Of a DNA stretch of 64,000 nucleotides, positions 28,063 to 34,494 are shown piece by piece. Every line of letters starts with the position of its first letter. Position 1 is the stretch's first letter. Where the stretch lies: contig CM062201.1 of NCBI GenBank assembly GCA_031216445.1, positions 6,246,001-6,310,000 on the forward strand, given 5' to 3'. This DNA comes from Lateolabrax maculatus. Its lineage: Eukaryota; Chordata; Actinopteri; Acropomatiformes; Lateolabracidae. Made by a program: the position numbers and the translations under genes. The notes below the pieces were generated by a model, which searched no databases, was not told the origin of the DNA, and saw nothing but the letters and a program-made list of their open reading frames with translations.

Positions 28063-29718
28063 GACACAGACAGAAAATCCATACATAAACACAGTCATGG
28101 ACAAGCCTAGATACATTGATACTTAGACGGGTGTCACTTTTACAAACACTTGAAGATGTGCATGGCTAGGGAGCAGGAATAAAATATCATGATAAGACAC
28201 TTTCATCATTTAGAAATGGTGCAAGCGTGCTGGAAAAACAATTACTTCTATTTGTTACACATTAATTCGTATGTAAAGAACACAAATCTCTGGTTCCAGC
28301 TTCGCAAATGTGAGTATTTGCTTTCTTTCTTTTTGTCTGTGATAGTAAACTGAAGTTTCTGACTGTTCACTATTTTAATTTCTTATAGGACAAATTATGT
28401 TATTACTATTCTATAAAACTGTAAACAGATTGAATATGATAATTATAGTCATTTGCACTTAAGACCTCGGACAGCACAATTTATTTAGTATTTTAATTTC
28501 CTTCTGTTAGACATTAGTCAGACATATGCCAGATGTTGGATATAAGATTCGACTTATCAATACAGGATTTGATATGTAAAATAATTTACAAGCAGTGGGA
28601 AAAGATTCTGTGCAAACTTGTGATCTGCCCAGTGTGTGTGCAAACGAGAGCTTGCGTGCTTAGAAATCCCTGCATGCATATCATTATGCATCTATTATAA
28701 TTCCCACTTGGGATTCAGATATATTGATCGCAGCACATTTGGGATTTGCACAGTTTACTGCACAACATCTCCAAATACTCCCCAGCTCTTTGCCTTCTGC
28801 AGTACTGTTGTCTGTGGTCTGCACTGTCTATGTGTGCATGTCAAAGGGGCGTCTCTGAGAACTCGTCTATACACACACACACACACACACACACACGCAA
28901 AAAACCCTGACATGTGCACACCCACAGACAGACACAAACACAGACGCACATTACTAAACATGCATTGTCTCTCTCACGTCCTCCACTTCACTGACTTGTT
29001 GAAATTAGCCTGAATCTGTAAACATCACTGGAGACCATTCATCACACACACACACATACACACGCGCTCACAGTCAGATGTATAGTCAGGAGTCCATCCA
29101 GATGGGAGGAGATCCTGTTACATCTGCGCTAACAACGGGCTATCTGATCCGAGGTCAGTGTGAGTCACCTCGGTGATCTGGAGTGAATGTGAGCCATCCA
29201 TTACTCTCTGCTGTGCTTTAGGTCAGACTATTATCGAAATACAGCGGAGGAGTCTGGTTCAGAAAACTTGTGATCAGGGCTAGACTGATATATCGGGCCG
29301 GTATTGGGCTTTTATCAGATATCATATATCAGACTGTCACATCATCTATGTACATCATTCATGACTGAGCTCCATATGTAAACAGAAATTAAAATGTTCA
29401 TTTAATAAACTTTTTAAGCAGTACTTGAATTTAACAGATGGTTGTTGTAAATATAATCTGAGTCCTGAGGGGGTACAGACTGCGGCTGGAGGCCAATAAC
29501 AGACCAATTACCCAGCTGACCACAGCAAGGAGCCTTTAGCTCAAAGGTTAATACAACATGAATTGATTCGACACACTAATAAAACGTTAAAGACAATGTT
29601 ACCTCAGGCCACACCACATACACTTACTGCTCTCTGTCCCATTTACACTAAATGTGTGCAGGCTGATACAGAGAAAAGGAAAAATACACAATTAACTGAC
29701 ATGAAAAGTCGAAACCGA

Positions 29719-29750
<32 letters not shown>

Positions 29751-30277
29751 ATCACACACCCACACACAGTGCTATGGGGCCCCTTGGAGGGTATTATATA
29801 ACATTACCCCTGACATATCAAGTGATTTCACTCACCTAGAGGCAGGACAATCGAGCCATTTGTTCAGCAGGTCAAAAATAGAAGCCTCCTTCATTGCCGT
29901 CTACTATTACTACCATTACTACCACAACTACTGTGTCTGCACTGCAGTCTGGCTTTAAGGGGCCCCATAGTTCTAAACAGCCATAATATATCTGTAGAGG
30001 TTAATATGGTTGTTGACTAGTACAAATAAGTCAATCAATTTTTAGGAGGGCAGCTGCTGGGATTTAATGGCTTAATAGTGTTTTGGAACAAAAACGCTAC
30101 ACACCCTGGAAATTCAAGATGGAGCACAATTTAGTGTTGAATAAACAGCGCAGTAGCTGCAGCACTTTTACCATTCCAGTATGTTGTTTAGTGATATATT
30201 ACCTCTGTACTGAGACTCTAAACCTGTTGATTAAATGTTAAAGTGAAGTGACCAAGATAAGTGGCAGGAAAAAAAAA

Positions 30278-30332
<55 letters not shown>

Positions 30333-31589
30333 TTCCCCTATACCTGTCATCATATATGTATTGACATATTACTGTATTGAAATCACTGAAATTGACGCGG
30401 GAGTTTTGTCTTTTACATTTTTTGGTAAAAAAAATAGATTGAATCTGTGGAATAGGACTGTGGGAATTGCGATGGGCATTTGTTACTATTTTATGACTTT
30501 TTATAGACCAAATGACCAATCAATTGAGAATAGAATCAGCAGATTATTGTATAATGAAAATAATAAGTTGAAGCACTAATTATATATTACGTATTCTTCC
30601 CTCTGTGTATCCTCCCACTGTATCTACTGTCATTAATTCTTCCTCCATCAGCTCTCCCGTCCAGCAGAAACCAGTGATCAGCTGACGCGAGTGTTTGGAA
30701 ACCAGGACCAGGAAGAGGATATGTGATCTCCACTGCAAATATTACTATCATGCTTGTTGTTATCTGTCCCTGAACTGTCTCCCAACTCTGTTTAGTGAAC
30801 AGGAGAGGACTTTTATTACATTATTTTATTTATATTTCTTTCTGTTTTTTTGTGGATATTATAGATGTGGATTGTCTTGATCTACTGATTCAAATACAAA
30901 CTTTTTTTCCCCTCAACCTATGAGCAGATTCTATTCACTTGTTATGGAGGAAAAACACAATTTAAAGCACTTGATCTTATGATTTGTTAAAACTGAATTA
31001 AATATGCTGTGATATAGAAAGTAGATAGAAAGCATAAACCATTGGGATTTGTGTGACCTCAGAATTAATTCCTTGACAATAACCAACCTCTCTACCTATA
31101 AATAGATAAAATATAATATAATATAATATATTATCTTTATATTACACATACACACACACACACACACACACTTTTATTTATTTATTTATTTACTTTTATT
31201 ATTTATTATTGCAACTTGTCTGCATTGTGCATTATCCCTGTACGCAGTGTCTCTTCGGGTATTTGCTATAGGTGATAGCTAAAATAAGTCTTCATGTAGG
31301 CAGTGTTTCTACCTGTTCTATTTCTTTTGTGTGTGTGTAACAAATGAACCAAAAAAAAGAAACACATACTATAGTATAGGATGGAAGAACCCTGGTGGCT
31401 TGCTGGTCTATTATAGCAGTCCTGTGTAGTTTAAAGGGCTGTTTGAGATCTAGAGGCTTTTAAAATGGTGGTTTCACATGTTAGCCACATCTGGTGCAGC
31501 CTGCTGCCACCTTAGACTGCAGCTTCAGAGACGCCTGGCATCAGGGCACTATGCTCGACAGTGAAAATGGTTTAATGTGAGGTTATATT

Positions 31590-31620
<31 letters not shown>

Positions 31621-32439
31621 GTGTGTGTGTGTGTGTGTCCGCGCGTGACAGAATAAGGAGAGGGAGATTAAAGAAGAAGACAAAGGAGAGAGAGCCAGTG
31701 TCAGTTGCCCTGTGTGGACAACACACATGTAACCAGACCCTACAGCCATGGCAATGACCTCACCGGGTTTTTCCACAGGCACACACACAGGGCACATAGC
31801 GGGTCCTTGGTTAGCATACAGTCAGCGGAGCCTGGCACAGCGAGAGCCAGCTTCCATTCAGAGAGTCATGCATTGTAATCCTACACAGTGTGATCACACA
31901 GGCATGCATCACAGTGGAGAATGCTAATCTAAACTAAAAGGCAGGACACAAAGAAACAGCCGGGTGACTCGTTTCTGATGAGTGGAGCGGTGGATCGAAT
32001 ACATTTTGATCTCAGGTCGAAGAAGAAACCTCTGAGTGTTTCCCATGTGAGTCAGCACTAACCAAGCTGAGTTGCGGTGATGTTTCTGAAGTTTCTTACA
32101 TAGTGAGGAGAAGCAGAATGGAGAGAGATTTGCCATGAAGATACACAACTGTTGCAGTCATGATGGAAATTAACAGTTACTATGAAAAAAGCAGGGTAAG
32201 CTGAGTGTTAAAGTGTCAGCTCAGGTTCACATCCTGTATCATATTAGTGGTCAATGTTAACATTTTCATTGCCTAACCATGACCGCATTCAAAGGAAAAT
32301 GCAGCAATTATGTGACAAATGAAAAACAGTTGGAACTGAAACTTTGTAGGAAAATATTTGTAGTCGACAGTTGACCAAATGTTTGTCGATGAGAAAAGCC
32401 TTAGTCGGCCAAGTCCACAGGAAGTGGCAACACTCATAG

Positions 32440-32487
<48 letters not shown>

Positions 32488-33334
32488 TCTTGAGCTAACG
32501 ACTAGTAGTCCACTAGCAAAATCTTTGGTTGGGGTGATAGAATTGAATGTGAATAATTTAATCTGTATCTCTTGTTTGTTTCAACTGCTTCAAGATTTAA
32601 TGATTACATGTAAGCCAGTTCACTTCACTGTTAAGAAGAAATGAAACAATTGTGGAAGTGAAATTGAAAAAATGAAGTAAATCCTACTACTGTATATTAT
32701 CACCTTTGGCAGAGTTTTACATTTCCTGCAAGGCTAATTATAATTCAGGAAGAAATAACTTTTTATAAAAAAGAAAAAAAAACTACAACTGGATATTTTT
32801 CACAGTGGTAGCCAAAGCCAGCAAAACACTATATATCTCATGTGTTAAATTTAACTTTCACAACTGTTTGTAGGGCTTTCTGACACATAATAAACTACAC
32901 CTCTGCATGACCCACACATGAAACCCACACATGAAAAACACAGCGGGCCAAGTACGTCTTTCCAACTAGGCCAACACCTGTTCTGTACTTCACTGCACTT
33001 CTCTGAGAATCAAACAGCTTAGATCACTGTGCACTGGAAAAACTGCTGTCACCCAAACTGTGTAATGTGTGTGTACGCTGTAAAAAAAGAAAAAAAAACC
33101 TTGTAAAGAGGACAAGATGTAGTCCTGAGGGGGTTGACTGCAGACATTTTTCCAAATGAATGTTTCAGCGCTGACGGTTGTGGCCTAACTTGAACACATT
33201 TAACAGTAATATTAACCCACAACACAACTACTTATTAAGTTACAGATGGAGGATAAAAGTCCTACCTGCCACTGTATGAAATGTGTTGTCCCGTCTGTCT
33301 GTCTTTATGATGTTAGCAGAGGTGCTGATTCCAT
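1382..33334 (-). CDS. hdac7: Histone deacetylase 7 (class IIa), 20 coding exons, 3' end off window
   Basis: This is the class IIa histone deacetylase 7 gene, seen in spliced form. The protein is a nucleocytoplasmic corepressor scaffold that binds MEF2 and NCoR/SMRT-HDAC3; in class IIa enzymes the deacetylase domain itself has little activity on acetyl-lysine. Assignment to HDAC7 rather than HDAC4/5/9 rests on RKESAPP, the DSSPSSSSTP..GCSSPNDS stretch, PLSRTRSEPLP and SEKPRLHQIPS, all of HDAC7 type. Numbering from the MDLRVG Met (14399), 793 codons are visible. They cover the MEF2 helix (about 85-107), 14-3-3 serines near 154, 180, 355 and 506, structural zinc ligands C548, C550, H556 and C633, and catalytic H684, H685, D722 and H724. 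Every junction keeps reading phase and no stop interrupts it, so the gene looks functional. The rest of the catalytic domain and the export signal lie beyond position 1. Teleosts may carry a and b copies; I cannot tell which this is. Confidence 0.95.
1558..1677 (-). CDS. hdac7: hdac7 exon with catalytic DVHHGNG
   Basis: A 120-nt exon (40 codons, phase 0 at both ends) begins DVHHGNGTQEVFYSDPS. D722 and H724 are the first two catalytic zinc ligands, equivalent to human HDAC7 D707 and H709. It continues into LYISLHRYDDGNFFPGSG, the conserved loop after the active site. The acceptor is ctag at 1679-1678 and the donor is gtgggt. Confidence 0.96.
1875..1962 (-). CDS. hdac7: hdac7 exon (GFCYFNSVAIAAKQL...)
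   Basis: An 88-nt exon gives GFCYFNSVAIAAKQLQHKL and SVSKILIVDW. One leading base completes the Met codon split from the previous exon. The sequence is core deacetylase fold and leads directly into DVHHGNG. The acceptor is tcag and the donor gtaaga, close to consensus. Confidence 0.95.
2468..2504. repeat. (CA)n microsatellite touching an hdac7 5' splice site
   Basis: About 18 CA units on the plus strand, (GT)n in the transcript. It begins four bases inside the intron after the exon 2509-2564, so the transcript reads ...AAT|GTAAGTGTGTGTG. Confidence 0.97.
2509..2564 (-). CDS. hdac7: hdac7 exon with PPGHHAD active-site His pair
   Basis: A 56-nt exon encodes NGFAVVRPPGHHADPSNP plus two bases of Met. 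H684 and H685 are the charge-relay histidines of the deacetylase active site (human HDAC7 H669/H670). The ADPSNPM sequence after the HH pair is closer to HDAC7 (AD...) than to HDAC4/5/9 (AEEST). The donor GTAAGT runs straight into a (GT)n microsatellite. Confidence 0.95.
2565..3576 (-). other. hdac7: hdac7 intron, nothing recognised
   Basis: AT-rich intron of about 1 kb with no repeat or exon that I can recognise. The introns 1963-2508 (apart from the CA array at 2468-2504), 3685-4289 and 4340-4742 are similar. Confidence 0.85.
3577..3684 (-). CDS. hdac7: hdac7 exon (VDNDTTWNE...GELK)
   Basis: A 108-nt, 36-codon exon in phase 0 at both ends encodes VDNDTTWNESHTSTASRMAA and GSVVELAFRVAKGELK. 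It aligns without gaps to the class IIa segment VD.DT.WNE....A...A.G...EL.FKVA..ELK. The acceptor is gcag and the donor gtaaga. Confidence 0.94.
4290..4339 (-). CDS. hdac7: hdac7 50-nt micro-exon with structural-zinc Cys (LPCGG)
   Basis: This exon is too small for simple ORF calling. It encodes ILSQRMFVMLPCGGVG, matching human HDAC7 LLAQRMFVMLPCGGVG. C633 is the fourth ligand of the structural zinc special to class IIa enzymes (human C618). The acceptor is cctcag, the donor GTAAGAG, and the split Gly codon (G|GA) joins in phase to the previous exon. Confidence 0.93.
4743..4863 (-). CDS. hdac7: hdac7 exon (SIRGRKATLEELQ...)
   Basis: A 121-nt exon encodes SIRGRKATLEELQSVHKER, then HVLLYGTNPLNRLKLDNRKLA and one base of Gly. 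I chose the acceptor tacag before AGT because it restores the family reading CE-S-IRGRK. A second AG ten bases further in would delete S-I-R and shift the frame. Confidence 0.94.
5076..5102. repeat. (GT)n tract, CA in transcript, next to hdac7 donor
   Basis: An interrupted GT run (TGTGTGCGTATGTGTGTGTG). In the transcript it is CA-rich and starts about five bases after the GTACG donor of the exon 5107-5240. Confidence 0.9.
5107..5240 (-). CDS. hdac7: hdac7 exon opening the deacetylase domain, structural zinc CxC...H
   Basis: A 134-nt exon gives LVYDSQMLKHQCTCGDNSSH and then PEHAGRIQSIWSRLQERGLRGQCE. C548, C550 and H556 match human HDAC7 C533, C535 and H541, three ligands of the class IIa structural zinc. 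Two leading bases complete a Gly codon. The intron after it begins GTACGA followed at once by a CA tract. Confidence 0.96.
5241..6265 (-). other. hdac7: hdac7 intron, nothing recognised
   Basis: About 1 kb with only a short CA-rich stretch just upstream of the acceptor (about 5249-5275). The intron 6498-7318 is likewise featureless apart from the GT array near its 5' splice site. Confidence 0.85.
6266..6497 (-). CDS. hdac7: hdac7 exon with Gln-rich helix and fourth 14-3-3 site
   Basis: A 232-nt exon begins SLLWEQQKQLQQLHRQMETL (Gln-rich, class IIa LLWEQQ). It passes through a Gly/Ser/Val-rich linker to HRPLSRTQSSPAS, where S506 is equivalent to human HDAC7 S486, a CaMK/PKD target that recruits 14-3-3 and drives nuclear export. 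It ends SSKPRFTT plus one base, just before the deacetylase domain. Confidence 0.95.
7250..7287. repeat. (GT)n microsatellite, CA in transcript
   Basis: A pure run of about 19 units. In the hdac7 transcript it is (CA)n starting 32 bases after the donor of the exon 7319-7522. Confidence 0.97.
7319..7522 (-). CDS. hdac7: hdac7 linker exon (LMSKSSEKPRLHQIPSEDM...)
   Basis: A 204-nt, 68-codon exon in phase 0 at both ends. LMSKSSEKPRLHQIPSEDM followed by an acidic Gly-rich run matches the HDAC7-specific SEKPRLRQIPSAEDLETDGGG. The rest is a divergent polar linker ending NLQHALILNQ. The donor is GTTGGA, weaker than consensus, with a (CA)n array 32 bases into the intron. Confidence 0.93.
8000..8870 (+). 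pseudogene. Degenerate L2/CR1-group non-LTR retrotransposon, reverse transcriptase fragment
   Basis: The plus strand encodes broken pieces of a LINE reverse transcriptase. KSGKAPGPDGIPAKVFKLC is the conserved finger motif. TGSHQGFVLSPILYTI is the motif before the catalytic box. FEYSDDTAI stands where the active enzyme has F-ADDTA. IHGNNLKCLIINNKLNFDPH and ANKNKLTHAIHSPSKII are the C-terminal thumb region. In-frame stops, frameshifts and a deletion between STLWKTS and NTGSHQG (the palm is missing) make it dead. It sits antisense in an hdac7 intron. The 5' and 3' limits are approximate. The style fits Rex1/Babar or L2 elements common in fish. Confidence 0.82.
9061..9266 (-). CDS. hdac7: hdac7 exon with third 14-3-3 site (PLSRTRSEPLP)
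   Basis: A 206-nt exon completes a split Val, then reads PGLDPAQLQFAPQLDHLTPG and on to KPLSRTRSEPLPQSPRTL. S355 is equivalent to human HDAC7 S358. A Gln/Leu/His-rich helix (LLQQQHNTQLLERLKQQ) follows. The PLSRTRSEPLP string is diagnostic of HDAC7. The acceptor is ccag and the donor gtatgg. Confidence 0.95.
9731..9769. repeat. (GT)n microsatellite, CA in transcript
   Basis: A nearly pure GT run, transcribed as (CA)n starting 17 bases after the donor of the exon 9786-9957. Confidence 0.96.
9786..9957 (-). CDS. hdac7: hdac7 linker exon (AEGELSSLKVGRVPVV...)
   Basis: A 172-nt exon encodes AEGELSSLKVGRVPVVSAGG, then a QVFLPLSREDQAGQ stretch and LPVIILEPSGLVHAPLLS. The last part matches human HDAC7 LQPILLLDPSGSHAPLLTVPG. 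It starts in phase 0 and ends with the first base of Val. The acceptor tgtgtgaag is weak and pyrimidine-poor. The donor is GTGAGA. Confidence 0.9.
10530..10631 (-). CDS. hdac7: hdac7 exon retaining a class IIa 'LP-ITLGLPA' block
   Basis: A 102-nt, 34-codon exon in phase 0 at both ends encodes AQKLLLRDGTLANFTIQSPS and then TLPTITLGLPANAR. SPS-LP-ITLGLPA corresponds to the conserved SPSLPNITLGLPA of HDAC4 and HDAC9. I do not recall that block in human HDAC7, so this fish gene appears to keep an ancestral class IIa segment. The acceptor is ccag and the donor gtaaac. Confidence 0.9.
10764..10960. mobile_element. MITE-like element with long imperfect terminal inverted repeats
   Basis: The left end TTTAAAGGGACACTGTTG... 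and the right end ...GAAGCACCCCTTTAT are imperfect reverse complements. Inner arms agree well: GGGCTTTGTACAATTACAAT on the left versus the complement of ATTGTAATGATACAAAGCCGG on the right. The total is about 200 bp, with no coding capacity and a GC-rich centre. It lies in the hdac7 intron 10632-11727. Confidence 0.7.
11661..11719. repeat. Long (GT)n microsatellite, CA in transcript
   Basis: About 59 bases, pure except for GGGTGC near the right end. It starts nine bases into the intron after the exon 11728-11837. Confidence 0.97.
11728..11837 (-). CDS. hdac7: hdac7 Ser-rich exon (DSSPSSSSTPVSGCSSPND...)
   Basis: A 110-nt exon whose first two bases finish an Asp codon. It continues SSPSSSSTPVSGCSSPNDS, which matches human HDAC7 SSPSSSSTPASGCSSPNDSE, then LPNENGLLPSAGGLSHE. 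The donor GTTAGC is followed nine bases later by a long CA tract. Confidence 0.94.
12036..12081. repeat. (GT)n microsatellite, CA in transcript
   Basis: About 23 GT units, transcribed as (CA)n beginning seven bases after the GTAATG donor of the exon 12088-12210. Confidence 0.97.
12088..12210 (-). CDS. hdac7: hdac7 exon with NLS and first two 14-3-3 sites
   Basis: A 123-nt exon reads SEPNLKVKHKLKKHLNTRKS and then PLTRKESAPPAVKHRVPDTL. The Ser of RRAASEPN (S154, site spanning the upstream junction) and of LTRKESAPP (S180) match human HDAC7 S155 and S181. The basic run between them is the nuclear localisation signal that 14-3-3 binding masks. The donor GTAATG is seven bases from a (CA)n array. 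Confidence 0.95.
12741..12841 (-). CDS. hdac7: hdac7 Ser-rich exon (KLGPDPSLSSQLLV...PLRRA)
   Basis: A 101-nt exon with one base finishing an Arg codon, then KLGPDPSLSSQLLVSSPSQP and SSEGSEGTPLRRA plus one base of Ala. The C-terminal PLRRA joins SEPN of the next exon to form the first 14-3-3 site, as PLRKTVSEPN does in human HDAC7. The acceptor is ttttcccag and the donor gtgaaa. Confidence 0.92.
12971..13088 (-). CDS. hdac7: hdac7 exon with MEF2-binding helix
   Basis: A 118-nt exon (2+114+2) encodes AVASSLVKQKLQEVILKKQ and then KQAALERTNSNSLTAPVPY. This is the amphipathic MEF2-binding helix of class IIa HDACs (human HDAC7 AVASSVVKQKLAEVILKKQ). The split Ser and Arg codons at its ends join in phase. 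The donor gtgaca is followed by CA-rich sequence. Confidence 0.96.
13403..13468. repeat. (GT)n microsatellite in hdac7 intron
   Basis: About 65 bases of GT with a few interruptions, mid-intron between the exons 12971-13088 and 14006-14096. Confidence 0.96.
13771..13950 (+). mobile_element. Dispersed repeat with (T)TAAGGTTAGG-like core
   Basis: The unit runs from CTCCAATGGGCTGTTTGAGG through several TTTAGGTTAAG-type motifs to CATTATGTCAATGAATGTCC. It ends beside a GT-rich tract. The order is that of a dispersed repeat I know from fish introns. The TTAGG-like motifs are irregular, so this is not an interstitial telomere. It is an hdac7 intron insertion. Confidence 0.6.
13961..13994. repeat. 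Interrupted (GT)n tract, CA in transcript, near hdac7 donor
   Basis: GCGTGTGTGTGAATGCGTGT and the following bases. In the transcript it is CA-rich and starts about 11 bases after the GTGAGT donor of the exon 14006-14096. Confidence 0.9.
14006..14096 (-). CDS. hdac7: hdac7 coiled-coil exon (FNMEQRRREQEHHEKQQ...)
   Basis: A 91-nt exon in phase 0 encodes FNMEQRRREQEHHEKQQELQ and then QLKHKDKSQQ plus one base of Ser. It is a short, highly charged Gln/Glu/Arg coiled coil, much shorter than the HDAC4/5/9 Gln-rich domain, as expected of HDAC7. HKDKSQQSAVASS matches human HKDKSKRSAVASS across the junction. The donor is consensus GTGAGT. Confidence 0.94.
14253..14443 (-). CDS. hdac7: hdac7 exon with MDLRVG start and CtBP-type motif
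   Basis: A 191-nt exon reads SFVAVPASCAALFPMDLRV, then GERGMRPGSDTALLTPLHPP through to FSQQQLHQHIR. MDLRVG is the conserved N-terminus of mammalian HDAC7 (MDLRVGQRP), and P-M-DLR fits the CtBP-binding P-x-DLR motif. The Met codon begins at 14399 and is the most conservative translation start. I chose the acceptor tcctcag at 14445-14444 because it gives an in-phase junction with the exon at 33266-33334. A second AG about 12 bases inside (tggcag) is an alternative. Confidence 0.93.
15556..15587. repeat. (CA)n microsatellite
   Basis: A pure CA run within CA-rich DNA. Irregular ACACA-rich sequence continues to about 16200. Confidence 0.95.
16367..16660. repeat. Cluster of CA and GT microsatellites in opposite orientation
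   Basis: (CA)n at 16367-16409, (GT)n at 16471-16497 and (CA)n at 16613-16650, with a further CA run at 16756-16790. The opposed runs could pair with each other. Confidence 0.93.
16843..17230. mobile_element. Foldback/MITE element with arms of about 155 bp
   Basis: The left arm 16843-17000 starts TATGGAATGAAAACAGTC. The right arm about 17075-17230 is its reverse complement, ending GACTGTTTTAATTCCATA. The arms stay similar throughout, for example CACAAACAAATGTCAAG and its complement, and CATAATTTGTAC against GTACAAATTATG. A 75-bp unpaired spacer separates them. It is non-coding and lies in the large hdac7 intron. Confidence 0.85.
18854..18893. repeat. (GT)n microsatellite
   Basis: About 20 GT units with one TATG interruption, in the 18.8-kb intron. 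Confidence 0.95.
20440..20660 (-). mobile_element. Copy of an ATCGATTAATCG-type dispersed repeat
   Basis: The text AGCAGCAAATCCTCCCATTT ... GGAACCAACAAATGTTTGGA ... TAATCGAATAGTGGTTTCAGCACTAATT follows the layout of a common fish repeat that ends in a 'GCTGCAACTAA' consensus on the other strand. Related copies in this window are at 30400-30582 (same orientation) and 59581-59710 (opposite). Non-coding. Confidence 0.65.
24519..24560. repeat. (GT)n microsatellite
   Basis: A pure GT run of about 40 bases. A shorter interrupted GT tract lies at 24329-24387. Confidence 0.95.
24930..25060 (+). repeat. Possible dispersed repeat remnant (GGTATAATGTTTACCATGTT)
   Basis: CTGCAGGTATAATGTTTACC followed by ATGTTCTGC matches the end of a frequent 'GCTAACATG' fish repeat as I remember it. 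It is diverged and non-coding. Confidence 0.35.
28021..28059. repeat. (CA)n microsatellite
   Basis: A pure CA run. Related CA runs occur at 27069-27095, 28870-28896 and 29718-29745 in the same intron. Confidence 0.95.
29275..29350 (+). repeat. Small dispersed repeat (GATATATCGGGCCGGTAT)
   Basis: AGGGCTAGACTGATATATCGG..TATTGGGC..TATCAGATATCATATATCAG resembles a short repeat frequent in fish DNA. It is partly self-complementary (CTGATATAT / ATATATCAG). No coding potential. Confidence 0.45.
30279..30330. repeat. Compound (CATA)n(CA)n microsatellite
   Basis: Four CATA units pass directly into about 18 CA units after an A9 run. Confidence 0.95.
30395..30582 (-). mobile_element. Copy of the same ATTAATCG-type dispersed repeat
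   Basis: The segment TTTTATAGACCAAATGACCA ... GAATCAGCAGATTATTG ... AATAATAAGTTGAAGCACTAATT is a diverged copy of the family at 20440-20660 and, inverted, at 59581-59710. It lies in the large hdac7 intron. Confidence 0.65.
31590..31638. repeat. (GT)n microsatellite
   Basis: About 24 GT units with one GCGT interruption. Confidence 0.95.
32443..32486. repeat. (AAT)n trinucleotide microsatellite
   Basis: About 14 ATA units without interruption, the longest trinucleotide array in the window. Confidence 0.96.
33266..33334 (-). CDS. hdac7: hdac7 upstream N-terminal exon (DGISTSANIIKTDRRDN...)
   Basis: A 69-nt exon between tgtctccacag and GTAGGA encodes [D]GISTSANIIKTDRRDNTFH and TVA[D]. Both boundaries are split after codon base 1, and the downstream boundary joins the 14443 exon exactly in phase (GCA G|AT TCC). 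The D-G start, also split after base 1, sits where HDAC4 has MSSQSHP-DGLSGRDQ and human HDAC7 has a MHSPGAD-G start. That supports a genuine N-terminal coding exon. No in-frame Met is present in it, so the initiating exon is upstream and unidentified. If translation starts at MDLRVG instead, this exon is 5' UTR. Confidence 0.72.
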
Positions 33335-33745
33335 CTGTGGAGACAAACAGAGAAATACATGAGCTCATATACACAATATAAAACAATAAAAAATGATAAA
33401 AACAAGTCAAATTGGCAAGTGGCAGCTCCAAACCGGATCGAAATGTTGTTGTCCCTCATCTAAGATTCTCCTTTTTAGCGTGAAAATGTCAAATGCAGGC
33501 CACCATAAACTGGCCCGGAGAAGTTGTTGCAATTCCCGCTGACAGCCAACAGAGGCAGATACAATCCATGGAGGACTTCACGCTGCTCAAAGGGCTGTAT
33601 TGGCAGCCTCGGCCACCTGATGGGTGCGGCTGGGCACATTATGAGCTGCTCTTGTGACATAAGCTCCCAGCCTGTCACGTCTAACATTTGACCCAGATCT
33701 GGACAGAAAGATCACCACGTGTGTACGGCAGGGCTGCAAACACAC

Positions 33746-33748
33746 ACC

Positions 33749-33783
<35 letters not shown>

Positions 33784-33853
33784 AGACCAATAAAAGTGAA
33801 AAAGTAGGCAAGTTGGGACCATGTTTTTTAAAAGTCATCTTTCTCTCACCCCA

Positions 33854-33894
<41 letters not shown>
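33746..33894. repeat. Opposed (CA)n and (GT)n arrays
   Basis: (CA)n at about 33746-33780 and (GT)n at 33858-33894 are separated by 77 bases and can form a long imperfect stem. They lie between the first two hdac7 exons. Confidence 0.93.
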
Positions 33895-33895
<1 letters not shown>

Positions 33896-34494
33896 GTAGA
33901 CCTGTTGCTGCTGAATACTGATGTTTGTTAACATCTGCTCTGCAGCAAATAAACCCTAATTGGGGTCGAACACACAAACGGGGCCAGAAAGTAAGTCAGA
34001 CTTTGAATAACATCGGAGAGGTGACTGGAAAAAAAAAAAACCCCTGCAGGTCTGTGGCTCGCAGACCTCAGGAGGAGGACAGCCAGAGAAGACGGTACTT
34101 GTGCAGCGTTTCACGGCGCGTCTACGGCACTTTGAGCCACTTCATCCCACTCCTGCCTGCCCGCTCCTCTGACACCCACCTGGGAACCTCGCGTCTGTGG
34201 AAAGCAGGGAGTCGAACAGTGACTCTGAACCGGCTGCAGACGCGTCTGCAGCGCCAGAAAGTGCACAGTACTCCCCAGCCTCAGCGTAAAGTCGGGAGTT
34301 ATTTCCCTCTGACGCACTTTGCGCCGTTCACTCCTGTGCGCTCCGCAATTAAACCGGAGCCGACACCTGCGCAGGTAGCTCGGCGGCCGGCGGCGTCCCC
34401 CCGCCGAGCGGCGACGGCACCTCCGCGGCGCCTCCGGCCGTGCCCCCCCCCCCCTCCTTCGGCTCACCCCGACACCGACGCCGGCGCTGCCTAC

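Larger units (their letters stand above)
14444..33265 (-). other. hdac7: 18.8-kb hdac7 intron
   Basis: This is by far the largest intron, separating the upstream N-terminal exon from the MDLRVG exon. It holds the foldback element at 16.8 kb, dispersed repeats at 20.4, 29.3 and 30.4 kb, and many CA/GT arrays. I looked for further exons or small RNA genes and found none I can support. Open frames in it are short and low-complexity. Confidence 0.8.
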
